Origin: Candidatus Poribacteria bacterium
Lineage (GTDB): Bacteria > Poribacteria > WGA-4E > PCPOR2b
DNA length: 64,000 nt
Direction: 5' to 3'
NCBI GenBank assembly: GCA_028819845.1
Contig: JAPPKS010000031.1
Span: forward strand, 62,001-126,000
Below are positions 17,987-26,262 of the stretch, piece after piece (position 1 is the first letter of the stretch; each line of letters starts with the position of its first letter). The position numbers and the translations under genes were made by a program. Below the pieces are notes generated by a model that was not told the DNA's origin, ran no database searches, and was given only the letters and a program-made list of their open reading frames with translations.

Positions 17987-19132
17987 TCAAACGCCCGCTG
18001 GATAGAAAGTCGCCGTTTGTGTGTTTCCATACTGGGAGGCTTTACGTAAAGTAATCCCTTGATTTCCGTAGACTGTCCTAAGTTGACCGCAAGCAGCAGT
18101 GATATCTTTGCCTTTGCTGAAACGAATTGGTGCGACATAGCACTTTTTCGACACGATACGGCGAAACTGTTCAATCCGATTTGTCTCGGGGCGGCGAAAC
18201 TCGCAATCTTCGATTTCATTGAAGGGGATTATATTCAGCTTACACCGTAAGCGGCTCATGAGTTTACAGATGCGATGGGCGTCTTCAACCCCATCATTCA
18301 CGTCTCGAATTAGGACATACTCCAGCGTGACAGAGTTTCCGGACGCTAGAGTCCACTCCCGCGCCGCGTCGAGCACATCTGCGATTGGGTATCGTGTATT
18401 GATTGGCATGAGTCGCGTGCGGACTTTATCCGTTGTTGCGTTAAGTGAGAGTGCTAGCTGGCATTTCAACCCTTCTCTGGCAAATTGTCGCATGCGAGGG
18501 GCTAGCCCGACAGTGGATACCGTGATTCTCCTCTCGGGTAAAGCCAAGCCTTCGACACAAGTCATAAGACGCACTGCATTCAAGGTTTGATCGTAGTTAG
18601 CAAGCGGTTCTCCCATACCCATGAACACAACATGGGTTACGTTTTTGCCGCCTTCCAACTCGCGCTGGATGGCGATTACTTGATCCACGATTTCAGCGGA
18701 GGACAGATTGCGGAAAAATCCCATTTTCCCCGTTGCACAAAAATCGCATGCCATTGCACAGCCTACTTGCGATGAGACGCATACAGTAATGCGATTTCGG
18801 TCCGGCATCAGCACGCTTTCGATACGGCTCCCATCGTTAAGTTCAAACAGATATTTGACAGCCGAATCCTTATCGGACACGGCGCGGGCGCAAACCCTGA
18901 TATCGCTGATGCAAGCCGCATCAGACAATTTCCGCCTAAATGATTTGGGCAGATTCGTCATCATTTGGAAATCTGTTTCGCAGTGATGGTACAGCCATGA
19001 CATCAGTTGTTTTGCGCGAAATTTTGGCTCTCCCCACCCTTCAACCAATTCCTCCAGCTCCAGAAGTGACAAACCCATCAAGTTAACCTTGCTCATGGGT
19101 AATTCTGTATGTGTCATGCCGTCCTCATCCAT
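17987..19132 (-). CDS. rlmN: 23S rRNA (adenine2503-C2)-methyltransferase RlmN
   Basis: This radical-SAM enzyme methylates A2503 of 23S rRNA and A37 of some tRNAs. The 381 residues include the RlmN-type cluster motif GCAMACDFC (C125, C129, C132). MGMGEPLANY follows, then the ITVSTVGLAP segment, and the C-terminal catalytic-cysteine region ITAACGQL. The ATG at 19132 lies within the end of gatB (8-base overlap), indicating a coupled gatB-rlmN transcript. Confidence 0.96.
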   Translation of the reverse strand: MDEDGMTHTELPMSKVNLMGLSLLELEELVEGWGEPKFRAKQLMSWLYHHCETDFQMMTNLPKSFRRKLSDAACISDIRVCARAVSDKDSAVKYLFELNDGSRIESVLMPDRNRITVCVSSQVGCAMACDFCATGKMGFFRNLSSAEIVDQVIAIQRELEGGKNVTHVVFMGMGEPLANYDQTLNAVRLMTCVEGLALPERRITVSTVGLAPRMRQFAREGLKCQLALSLNATTDKVRTRLMPINTRYPIADVLDAAREWTLASGNSVTLEYVLIRDVNDGVEDAHRICKLMSRLRCKLNIIPFNEIEDCEFRRPETNRIEQFRRIVSKKCYVAPIRFSKGKDITAACGQLRTVYGNQGITLRKASQYGNTQTATFYPAGV

Positions 19133-20570
19133 CTAGTTTACGCGTCAAAAGTTGATTTACCAGTTGCGGATTTGCCTTGCCTTTTGTCGCTTTCATTACT
19201 TGACCGACGAGGAAGCCAAGTGCTTTCTTTGTACCGTTTCGGTAATCTTGGACGGGACCCGAATGCGCCTCAACTACTTGATTGACAATCGCGTCAATCT
19301 CGGATTCGTCAGTAATTTGCGAAAGCCCTTTTTGCTTGACAATTTCTTCTGGCGATTTGCCAGTTTTAAAGACATCGGCAATCACCTGCTTAGCAATTTT
19401 TCCGCTGATAGTTTTATCATTAATCAGCATTATTAATTTACTGAGCTGGACAGGCGTAATTCTGGAATCCTGTATCTCGATTCCTTCACTGTTTAGCAAC
19501 CCCGTTAGATCGCCGATAATCCAGTTGCTACTCGCTTTCGGATCGCCGCATAGGCGTGTAGTCTCATCAAATAAGTCCGCCATGTACCGGGTTTCGGTGA
19601 GAATGATAGCGTCGGAAGCGGAAATGCCGTAATCTTTAACAAAGCGTTTGCGTCGATCGAACGGCGCCTCCGGTAACAATGATTTGATTTGTTCAATCTC
19701 TTCAACATTTGCCTCAAACGGTACAAGATCTGGCTCGGGGAAATAGCGGTAATCGTGAGCCTCCTCCTTGCTCCGCATAGGAGATGTCTTGCCAGTATTC
19801 AAATCAAACAATATTGTGTTTTGCTCGACCTGTCCCCCTTCATCAAGGATCATGGCTTGCCGTTTTTGTTCGAATTTTAAGGCGGTCATTACATGCTGGA
19901 ATGAATTCTTGTTTTTCAATTCTGTCCGAGTTCCCAATTCTTCGCTGTCAACCATACGCAATGAGAGGTTCGCATCGCAGCGAAAGTTTCCTTCTTCCAT
20001 ATTGCAATCGCTAACATCAATGTATTCCAGGATTTCCTTCACGCTGCGCCAATAGGCGACTGCCTCCTCTGGTGAATTCAAATCCGGTTCACTTACAATT
20101 TCCAACAACGGTACGCCCGCGCGGTTAAAATCGACATAGCTTTGACTAGGATTCCCCGTCACGTCCGCGTGAACGAGTTTTGCAGCTTCTTCCTCTAAGT
20201 GTATTTGATGAATATGTACGCGATGAATTGTCCCCGAAAATTCAAAATCCACATAGCCATTTTTGGCTAGAGGATAGTGCTTCTGTGAAATTTGGTATCC
20301 TTTTGGCAAATCCGGATAAAAATAGTTCTTGCGGTCAAACTTACTGAAAGTTGCAATCTCGCAATTCATCGCTAAAGCCGCGCGAATTGCAAATGAGATT
20401 GCCCTCTCATTTAACACCGGCAGTACACCGGGCATACCTAAACAGATTGGGCAGGTTTGTGCGTTTGGGGCGGTTCCAAACATCACTTCACAGTCGCAGA
20501 ATAGCTTACTTTTTGTGGACAATTCGGCATGGATCTCCAGACCGATTACGGATTCATATCTGTTTCCCAT
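19125..20570 (-). CDS. gatB: Asp-tRNA(Asn)/Glu-tRNA(Gln) amidotransferase subunit B
   Basis: GatB binds the misacylated tRNA and carries the transamidation kinase site of the GatCAB complex. The 481 residues show GLEIHAELST, KLFCDC, PNAQTCPICLGMPGVLPVLN, then YPDLPKGYQISQ and RAGVPLLEIVSEPD, followed by the helical/YqeY-like tail ending KGKANPQLVNQLL. The ATG at 20570 has GGAG 6 bases upstream. gatA and gatC are not in this window. The gene overlaps rlmN at its 3' end. Confidence 0.97.
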   Translation of the reverse strand: MGNRYESVIGLEIHAELSTKSKLFCDCEVMFGTAPNAQTCPICLGMPGVLPVLNERAISFAIRAALAMNCEIATFSKFDRKNYFYPDLPKGYQISQKHYPLAKNGYVDFEFSGTIHRVHIHQIHLEEEAAKLVHADVTGNPSQSYVDFNRAGVPLLEIVSEPDLNSPEEAVAYWRSVKEILEYIDVSDCNMEEGNFRCDANLSLRMVDSEELGTRTELKNKNSFQHVMTALKFEQKRQAMILDEGGQVEQNTILFDLNTGKTSPMRSKEEAHDYRYFPEPDLVPFEANVEEIEQIKSLLPEAPFDRRKRFVKDYGISASDAIILTETRYMADLFDETTRLCGDPKASSNWIIGDLTGLLNSEGIEIQDSRITPVQLSKLIMLINDKTISGKIAKQVIADVFKTGKSPEEIVKQKGLSQITDESEIDAIVNQVVEAHSGPVQDYRNGTKKALGFLVGQVMKATKGKANPQLVNQLLTRKLDG

Positions 20571-20697
20571 GATTTACTCCAAATCGTGCGAGATGCACCC
20601 AACGTAATATAGGTAACTTACTACCTCTCCCTAACGCGTCCTCGGTTTGGCAAATACAAGAATGTGGACGGTCATAACCTGCCTTCTGGTTTTGAGT

Positions 20698-21138
20698 TCA
20701 AGTTGCGGTTTTCTGGTTGAAGTAGACTGGATCGGGTTTAACCCACGTTTCTCCGCCGTCTTCCCAAACCTCGCGTTTCCAAATGGGTACTATTTGTTTC
20801 AGGCGGTCCATCGCGTATTTGCACGCTTCAAATCCGTCTTTGCGGTGCGGTGCCGCAATGGCTACCGCAACACTAATTTCACCAATTTTAAGGCGCCCGA
20901 TACGGTGAATCATAGCCACTCGATCCAATCCCCATTTTTCGAAAATCTCACGGGCGATTTCACCCATCTTCATTTCCGCCATTTGCGGATAGGCTTCGTA
21001 TTCGAGGTAGGAAACTTTGCGTCCGCCAGTATTGTCGCGCACAATACCCAAAAATGGCACAATTGCGCCAGCATTTTCTGCTTTGACCGCATGGATTACG
21101 TCTTCGGGAGCAATAGGCTGGTTGGTAATTTTAAACAT
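20698..21138 (-). CDS. moaE: Molybdopterin synthase catalytic subunit MoaE
   Basis: MoaE converts cyclic pyranopterin monophosphate to molybdopterin using MoaD thiocarboxylate. The 146 residues contain GAIVPFLGIVRDNTGG, LEYEAYPQMAEMKM, IHRIGRLKIGE and the catalytic stretch ending VPIWKRE, with its conserved lysine. The ATG at 21138 overlaps the moaD stop by 8 bases (ATGTTTAA arrangement). Its ribosome site GGGAGGG lies inside the moaD codons for the terminal Gly-Gly. Confidence 0.96.
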   Translation of the reverse strand: MFKITNQPIAPEDVIHAVKAENAGAIVPFLGIVRDNTGGRKVSYLEYEAYPQMAEMKMGEIAREIFEKWGLDRVAMIHRIGRLKIGEISVAVAIAAPHRKDGFEACKYAMDRLKQIVPIWKREVWEDGGETWVKPDPVYFNQKTAT

Positions 21139-21385
21139 CGATCCCTCCCGTAACAGGTGGAATCAACGCGACTTCGTCACCGTCTGAAAGTTCGGTCTGT
21201 TCCGTAGCATACTCCCAATTTACAGACATCTGCATCACCTCGTAATATTCTGGAATTTCGGGCCACTCCCTTTCGAGGCGCTTCAGGACATCCATTAAGA
21301 CGGCTCCGTCTGGCAGTTCCATCTCCTCCTCGTCTCGATTGAACATTTCTCGGCACACCGCAAAGTATTTGACTTTCACTTTCAT
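21131..21385 (-). CDS. moaD: MoaD-like sulfur-carrier subunit with C-terminal extension
   Basis: The 84-residue beta-grasp protein begins MKVKVKYFAVCREM and ends VALIPPVTGGIDV. MoaD must end in Gly-Gly for adenylation and thiocarboxylation, but here three residues (Ile-Asp-Val) follow the GG pair. It is located directly upstream of moaE and overlaps it. The ATG at 21385 fits the family start; the frame runs to 21415. Either the tail is trimmed by a protease, as in some sulfur carriers, or the carrier is non-canonical. Confidence 0.88.
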   Translation of the reverse strand: MKVKVKYFAVCREMFNRDEEEMELPDGAVLMDVLKRLEREWPEIPEYYEVMQMSVNWEYATEQTELSDGDEVALIPPVTGGIDV

Positions 21386-21541
21386 TATTTTCCTCATCCA
21401 TCGAGCGAATTGCAATCAATATCCGATATTCAATTCACGCGTTCAGCATATCTTTAGGTAGACGCGCAAAATGACCAAAACATTATACCTCAAGGCGCAT
21501 TCTGAATACAAAGCAAAAACCGACCTTAACTCAAATTGCCG

Positions 21542-21570
21542 TTGACATGGATTGAACGCTTTGATACAAT
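21542..21570 (+). promoter_or_regulatory. Sigma-70-type promoter for pncB
   Basis: TTGACA (21542-21547), a 17-base spacer and TACAAT (21565-21570) differ from consensus at one position. Transcription would begin near 21577. This rules out the in-frame TTG at 21552 as the pncB start and leaves a leader of about 125 bases before the ATG at 21702. Confidence 0.75.
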
Positions 21571-21701
21571 TTATTTCACATCTGTTTCATTCCGTATTAC
21601 ATTGTCCGACCCATGAAAGAAACAACTGTACCAGTTCCTGCAATTGGACAGTCCCGCGAAAAATTAGAGATGTTTTGAGAGATGCCCCCAATAATCTTTG
21701 T

Positions 21702-23180
21702 ATGTCTGAGCAAACGTCTGGAATCCGCTCAATTATGAGAGAACCTCGGTCCGCCCTCCTCACTGAATCAAATATGGCGCTGTTCCTAGACTATTACGAA
21801 CTCACTATGGGCAAAGCCAATTTTGACAGCGAAAACAACACAATTTGCAGTGAAAACTACTTCGTTCGTGCTATCCCGCAGGGTGAGTACCTGATTGCAT
21901 CAGGCCTGGAACAGATTATCCACTATATTCTCAATCTCCGGTTTACCGATTCCGATTTAAAGTGGTTAAAGGCAAGTAAAGATACGCCGGAGATGAGCGG
22001 CGAATTTCTCGATTATCTTCGTAACTTCAAATTCGATGGGGATGTCTACGCCGTACGTGAAGGAACACCCGTCTTTGCAAACCAGCCGCTAATCAATGTT
22101 ACCGGCAGATCCATTGACGTGCAAATCTTCGAAACTTACCTCCTCAACGTAATGAATTTCCAGACGTTAATTGCAACCAAAACAGCGCGAATTGTTCATG
22201 CCGCACGCAATCGAAATTGCTTCGATTTTGGCGCACGCCGGGCGCACGGGAGAGACGCTGGCATTCTGGCAGCTCGAGCGGCATTTATCGGCGGCGCATC
22301 TGGAACCTCCCTTGTGGTCGCAGGACAGAAGTTTAACATCCCTTACGTCGGGACAATGGCACACAAATTCATTCAGGATTTTCCTTCCGAGCTAGAAGCC
22401 TTTCGCACCTATGCCCAATCGTTCCCAAATAACACCACACTGCTAATTGATACTTATGACACTATTCAGGGCGCAAAGCATGCGTGTATCGTTGGGGCAG
22501 AAATGAAGGCGAAAGGACAAAATTTGATGGCGGTTCGGTTAGACAGCGGTGATACACTGAAACTTAGCAAGTCGGTCAGAAAGATTTTCGATGACGCCGG
22601 ACTAAAAGATGTGCTAATTTTTGCAAGCAATGACCTTGATGAATTTCAGATTGACAATCTAGTCCGAAATGACGCGCCAATAGATGGATTTGGCGTTGGT
22701 ACGCGGCTGGCAACAGGTGCTAACTTTAATCCGTTGACGAATGAAGGCGGCCCGTCGGCATTGCCTGGTGTTTACAAGCACGTTGAACGCATGGTGGATA
22801 ATAGGGTCATTCCAACCATGAAATTCAGTGATGATTCGGGTAAATCCACCCTTCCCGGTAGAAAACAGATTTACCGGATTTACGACTCCCACGGAAATTA
22901 TGTGGAGGATGTGGTTAGTCTCTGGGATGAAAACATACAAATGGTCGAATCTCAATCCGAACTATACACGATGCATCCGTTACTAACTCCAATTGTTCTC
23001 CAGGGAGCATTGGTTTATTCATTTCCGGATTTGATAGAGGTGCAAAACCTTGCTAAATCCGAACTGTCCAAACTTCCTGAACCCTACAGAAGGTTGACTG
23101 GAGCCGAGAAGTATCCTGTGGTTTTGAGTAAAGGATTGAAAAACTTACACAAGGAATTATCCGAATCCAAAATCCGATGA
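21702..23180 (+). CDS. pncB: Nicotinate phosphoribosyltransferase
   Basis: This enzyme makes nicotinate mononucleotide from nicotinate and PRPP in NAD salvage. The family pattern is ALLTESNMALFLDYYELTMG near the N-terminus, then FDFGARRAHGRDAG, GTMAHKFIQDFPSE, LLIDTYDTIQG, AVRLDSGD and the phosphate-binding FGVGTRLATG. The frame is open from 21552, but a promoter overlaps that region, so I chose ATG 21702 (492 residues, normal family length). ATG 21735 is an alternative. Neither has a strong ribosome site. Confidence 0.92.
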   Translation: MSEQTSGIRSIMREPRSALLTESNMALFLDYYELTMGKANFDSENNTICSENYFVRAIPQGEYLIASGLEQIIHYILNLRFTDSDLKWLKASKDTPEMSGEFLDYLRNFKFDGDVYAVREGTPVFANQPLINVTGRSIDVQIFETYLLNVMNFQTLIATKTARIVHAARNRNCFDFGARRAHGRDAGILAARAAFIGGASGTSLVVAGQKFNIPYVGTMAHKFIQDFPSELEAFRTYAQSFPNNTTLLIDTYDTIQGAKHACIVGAEMKAKGQNLMAVRLDSGDTLKLSKSVRKIFDDAGLKDVLIFASNDLDEFQIDNLVRNDAPIDGFGVGTRLATGANFNPLTNEGGPSALPGVYKHVERMVDNRVIPTMKFSDDSGKSTLPGRKQIYRIYDSHGNYVEDVVSLWDENIQMVESQSELYTMHPLLTPIVLQGALVYSFPDLIEVQNLAKSELSKLPEPYRRLTGAEKYPVVLSKGLKNLHKELSESKIR

Positions 23181-23273
23181 ATGGCAACAGAATGGTTCAT
23201 TAAAATTTTGGATTGAAACAGCGCTATCGTTACTAAAATTTTGTTTTGTTGACACGTAAACACGGAGGCTAAC

Positions 23274-24143
23274 ATGAAACTCGGCGTTGTCGGCATGGTG
23301 TCTGGAGATTTCAGGGCATTTACATCGGAACAGATGGCGTCAGTAAGGGCGTTGCAATTCACGGGAATTGGATTTCATATTGAGATAGATGGGTTCTTGG
23401 AAATTACGGACGAAGTGTGCTCGCAGTTTAACCGGTTTATGGCATCGGAAAATCTAGATGTGGTTCAGTTCGGTATTTTGTACGAAGAATGCCTTTTTGA
23501 CCCGGACGATGGGGTTACGGAGAGCGTCACGGCGAAGATTAATCGTGGATTGGAGATTGGGCGCCAGATTGATGCGCATGTCTGTCTCATCCGCGCCGGT
23601 AGTCTAAACCCTGACGGGCCGTGGACGCCGCATCGGGACAATTACTTGCCAGGAAACATTGAACGCCTGATTGGGACGTTGAAACCAATTGCGCGAAAGG
23701 CCGAATCAGAAGGTGTGACCGTCGTGATGGAGACACACACAATCTCGATACTAGATACGCCAGAGACATGCAGAAAAGTCGTTGATGCGGTGGGAAGTAA
23801 GAATTTGGGGCTTGTTATGGACGCTGTCAACCAATTCCAAACGCATCGACAAGTCTACAATAGTGCGGATCGGTTAAACCATATCTTCGATGTGATGGGT
23901 AGAGTTGCGCCTGTAGCGCACATCAAGGATATCAAGGTAGACCAAGAATTGGTTGTCCATTTTGATGAAACAGTTCCTGGCGAGGGCGAGCTGGATATTG
24001 GGTTGATGCTTAGAAGATTTGATGCTTTTCACCCCGAGGGGTATGGACTGATCGAACACTTACCGATGTCGGAAATTCCGCTTGCAGCGCAGAATGTCCG
24101 CCGAATCGCTGCTGAGAACGGAGTCAGCATTCACAGGAGGTAA
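23274..24143 (+). CDS. TIM-barrel sugar phosphate isomerase/epimerase
   Basis: The 289-residue protein is of the AP-endonuclease-2/xylose-isomerase-like family. It starts MKLGVVGMVSGDF; later strands carry VTVVMETHTISIL, GLVMDAVNQFQTH, VAHIKDIKVD and GYGLIEHLP, giving the usual Glu/Asp/His metal ligands. The ribosome site GGAGG lies 6 bases upstream of the ATG. The SDR gene starts two bases after the stop, so the two are almost certainly one operon. Together they suggest an isomerase-dehydrogenase pair acting on a sugar or polyol whose identity is unknown. Confidence 0.86.
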   Translation: MKLGVVGMVSGDFRAFTSEQMASVRALQFTGIGFHIEIDGFLEITDEVCSQFNRFMASENLDVVQFGILYEECLFDPDDGVTESVTAKINRGLEIGRQIDAHVCLIRAGSLNPDGPWTPHRDNYLPGNIERLIGTLKPIARKAESEGVTVVMETHTISILDTPETCRKVVDAVGSKNLGLVMDAVNQFQTHRQVYNSADRLNHIFDVMGRVAPVAHIKDIKVDQELVVHFDETVPGEGELDIGLMLRRFDAFHPEGYGLIEHLPMSEIPLAAQNVRRIAAENGVSIHRR

Positions 24144-24145
24144 TC

Positions 24146-24892
24146 GTGAAGTTAACGAACAGAGTTGCCGTGATTACAGGTGGTGCGACCGGGATTGGCG
24201 CGGCGACAGCCATCTGTTTTGCCCGTGCTGGCGCACGAGTGGTGGTTGGTGATATTAACCTCGAAGATGGCAAAAAGACTGTTGCATTTATCCAATCCGA
24301 CGGCGGCACCGCGAGATTCGTTCGCACAGACGTTACGGTAGAATCCGAAATCGCAAATCTGATCGCAACCACTGTTCAAGCATTCGGGCGGCTGGATGTG
24401 TTGTTGACGTGCGCCGGTATACTGTGGAACCCCGACATTCGAGTTGATGCATTGGATGAAACTGCTTTTGAATCTGTAATCGACGTGAATCTTAAAGGCA
24501 CATTTCTTGCGGTTAAACACGTTGTACCAGTTATGGAGCGCACTGGCGGCGGCGTTGTGTTATGTGTTGCCTCCGGCGCAGGCATTACGGGTGGAAGCTC
24601 ATCGGTGTCGTACGGTTCCAGCAAAGGCGGGGTGCACGGTCTGGTACTTACAATCACCCCACAATTGGCACCGCTGAATATTAGGGTGCACACTGTCTGC
24701 CCAGGCGGCATCAAGACCCCCCTAAAACTTGGCCAAATTATTGCATCTGCTGAGCGGGCAGGCGAATCCCCGGATGCTGCCGTTGAGGGCGCCCGCCCAT
24801 CATTAGGCGAACCGTCCGGTGTTGCACGCGTACTCGCCTTTTTAGCGTCTGATGATGCCTCGTATGTGAGAGGCACAATTCATACGCGATAA
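24146..24892 (+). CDS. SDR family oxidoreductase with truncated C-terminus
   Basis: The 248-residue classical short-chain dehydrogenase has the cofactor motif TGGATGIG at 11-18. The NAG-equivalent region reads LTCAGILWN, and the catalytic site is SYGSSKGG (Tyr-x3-Lys). The PG motif reads VCPGGIKTP. It ends YVRGTIHTR and lacks the usual VDGG tail. The 6-10 missing residues point to a late truncation or frameshift. The GTG start at 24146 has CAGGAGG upstream and follows the TIM-barrel gene by two bases. A following out-of-frame stretch of about 30 sense codons (to about 24980) may be unrelated. Confidence 0.87.
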   Translation: MKLTNRVAVITGGATGIGAATAICFARAGARVVVGDINLEDGKKTVAFIQSDGGTARFVRTDVTVESEIANLIATTVQAFGRLDVLLTCAGILWNPDIRVDALDETAFESVIDVNLKGTFLAVKHVVPVMERTGGGVVLCVASGAGITGGSSSVSYGSSKGGVHGLVLTITPQLAPLNIRVHTVCPGGIKTPLKLGQIIASAERAGESPDAAVEGARPSLGEPSGVARVLAFLASDDASYVRGTIHTR

Positions 24893-25157
24893 AAACCGTG
24901 CCGCATGAAGTTGTTGTACCCCCATTACTTCCAGTCGCTGCGCTTCTAATTGAAATCTCGAATCGCCTGTACATCCAGTAGTTTACTCTGTTTTTAACCA
25001 CGGCAGATGAATAATCCGTAAATAATTAGGCGATTAGTTCAAAAATTGCATTTTAAGCCGCCGGAGTGAAACCAGATTGGTGACTAATCGTATAAGAAAT
25101 TAAAGGGAAGAATATACCCGCTGTATTGAATTAAAATCTAACTAGGAGGAAAATTTA

Positions 25158-25361
25158 ATGTTCAACGGTATTGAACTCTTTTTGGGCGTAATTTGCTCAC
25201 TGATGGGAATTGCCGTAGGGTATGTGTTTCTTGTTACCTTCTTTGCAGGTCTCCAGTTATTCTCCAAGCGTCAGTCAGAGAGCATAGCGAATGAAGATTC
25301 TCCATACTTGTTAAACATAGTGGATAGGTTCGCAAAATACATCCGGAAGCAGAAATCATAG
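25158..25361 (+). CDS. Small single-span membrane protein
   Basis: The 67-residue protein has one hydrophobic segment (about residues 7-33, LFLGVICSLMGIAVGYVFLV) and a charged C-terminal tail ending KYIRKQKS. I do not recognise a family. The ATG has a strong ribosome site (AGGAGG, 9 bases upstream), which supports real translation despite the short length. It stands alone between the SDR and nfi genes. Confidence 0.6.
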   Translation: MFNGIELFLGVICSLMGIAVGYVFLVTFFAGLQLFSKRQSESIANEDSPYLLNIVDRFAKYIRKQKS

Positions 25362-25403
25362 ACGGCTTAATTCCTATAATTACTATTAGGACAGACTAGA
25401 GTC

Positions 25404-25431
25404 TTGACACTTGCAATAGTCTTTTGATAAT
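25404..25431 (+). promoter_or_regulatory. Sigma-70-type promoter upstream of nfi
   Basis: TTGACA at 25404-25409 is followed after 16 bases by GATAAT (25426-25431); an alternative -10 is TAATAT two bases later. It would start transcription about 85 bases before the nfi ATG at 25523. Confidence 0.6.
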
Positions 25432-25522
25432 ATGTATTCAATAAAGTCTCTGCTATCAGATGGTATGAAGACTAGATTTGTGGCGTTAATTTTTCGTCCT
25501 CCTTTTTTGCTCGCGATGACGC

Positions 25523-26209
25523 ATGCGTTATAAGCAACTTCATCGTTGGGATATCAGCCCCGAGGAGGCTCGCCGCATCCAGAATGAGCTGCGAAATCGG
25601 GTCGTTCGCGAAGATAGATTTGGCGAAATCCGCTGGGTTGCAGGAGTAGATCTCGGTTTTAAACAAGATGTTGCAAGCGCGTCCGTTGTTGTGCTAAACT
25701 TTCCAGATCTTCAACCGGTTGATGGTGTTGTTGCCGAGAGCCAAGTTCAATTCCCTTACATCCCGGGTCTATTGTCCTATCGCGAAACCCCTCCGTTGTT
25801 AAAAGCCTTTGATCAGTTGACTACGGAACCGGATCTCATCATTGCGGACGGACAAGGCTTTGCGCATCCGAGACGATTTGGGATAGCATCACATCTTGGC
25901 GTAATCTTGGACAAACCGACGATTGGATGTGCAAAATCACGATTGTTGGGACAGTACGGTGCGCTGCAAAGTGAAGCGGGATCGGTAGCGTATCTGCATG
26001 ACAAGGATGAAATCATTGGCGCAGCAGTTCGCACCAGGGCTAACGTCAAGGAGGTTTACGTTTCGATTGGACATCGAGTCTCCTTGGAATCCGCAATCAA
26101 CTTGACTTTAGCGTGCTGCCGGAAATACAGACTGCCGGAAACAACGCGATTCGCGCATAACGCAGCGTCTGGGAAAATTCGAATTCAGAAAAGAGACTCA
26201 ACGCCCTAG
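25523..26209 (+). CDS. nfi: Endonuclease V (deoxyinosine 3'-endonuclease)
   Basis: This repair nuclease cuts near deoxyinosine. The 228 residues show the catalytic VAGVDLGF (Asp43), IPGLLSYRE, the metal-site IIADGQGFAHPRRFGIASHLG region (Asp and His), GCAKSRLLG and the late VSIGHRVSLE. These are all in family order, and length is typical. Between this and the aminotransferase there are 53 bases, so co-transcription is possible but there is no functional link. Confidence 0.95.
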   Translation: MRYKQLHRWDISPEEARRIQNELRNRVVREDRFGEIRWVAGVDLGFKQDVASASVVVLNFPDLQPVDGVVAESQVQFPYIPGLLSYRETPPLLKAFDQLTTEPDLIIADGQGFAHPRRFGIASHLGVILDKPTIGCAKSRLLGQYGALQSEAGSVAYLHDKDEIIGAAVRTRANVKEVYVSIGHRVSLESAINLTLACCRKYRLPETTRFAHNAASGKIRIQKRDSTP

Positions 26210-26262
26210 CAAATGTGCTCGTTAAATTATTCTAAAGAGTGTTCGGCGAATTGGACAAGTAA

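Noticed and set aside
21552-21701. N-terminal extension of pncB from TTG 21552
   Set aside because: A near-consensus promoter overlaps that TTG and the extension lacks similarity to the family N-terminus.
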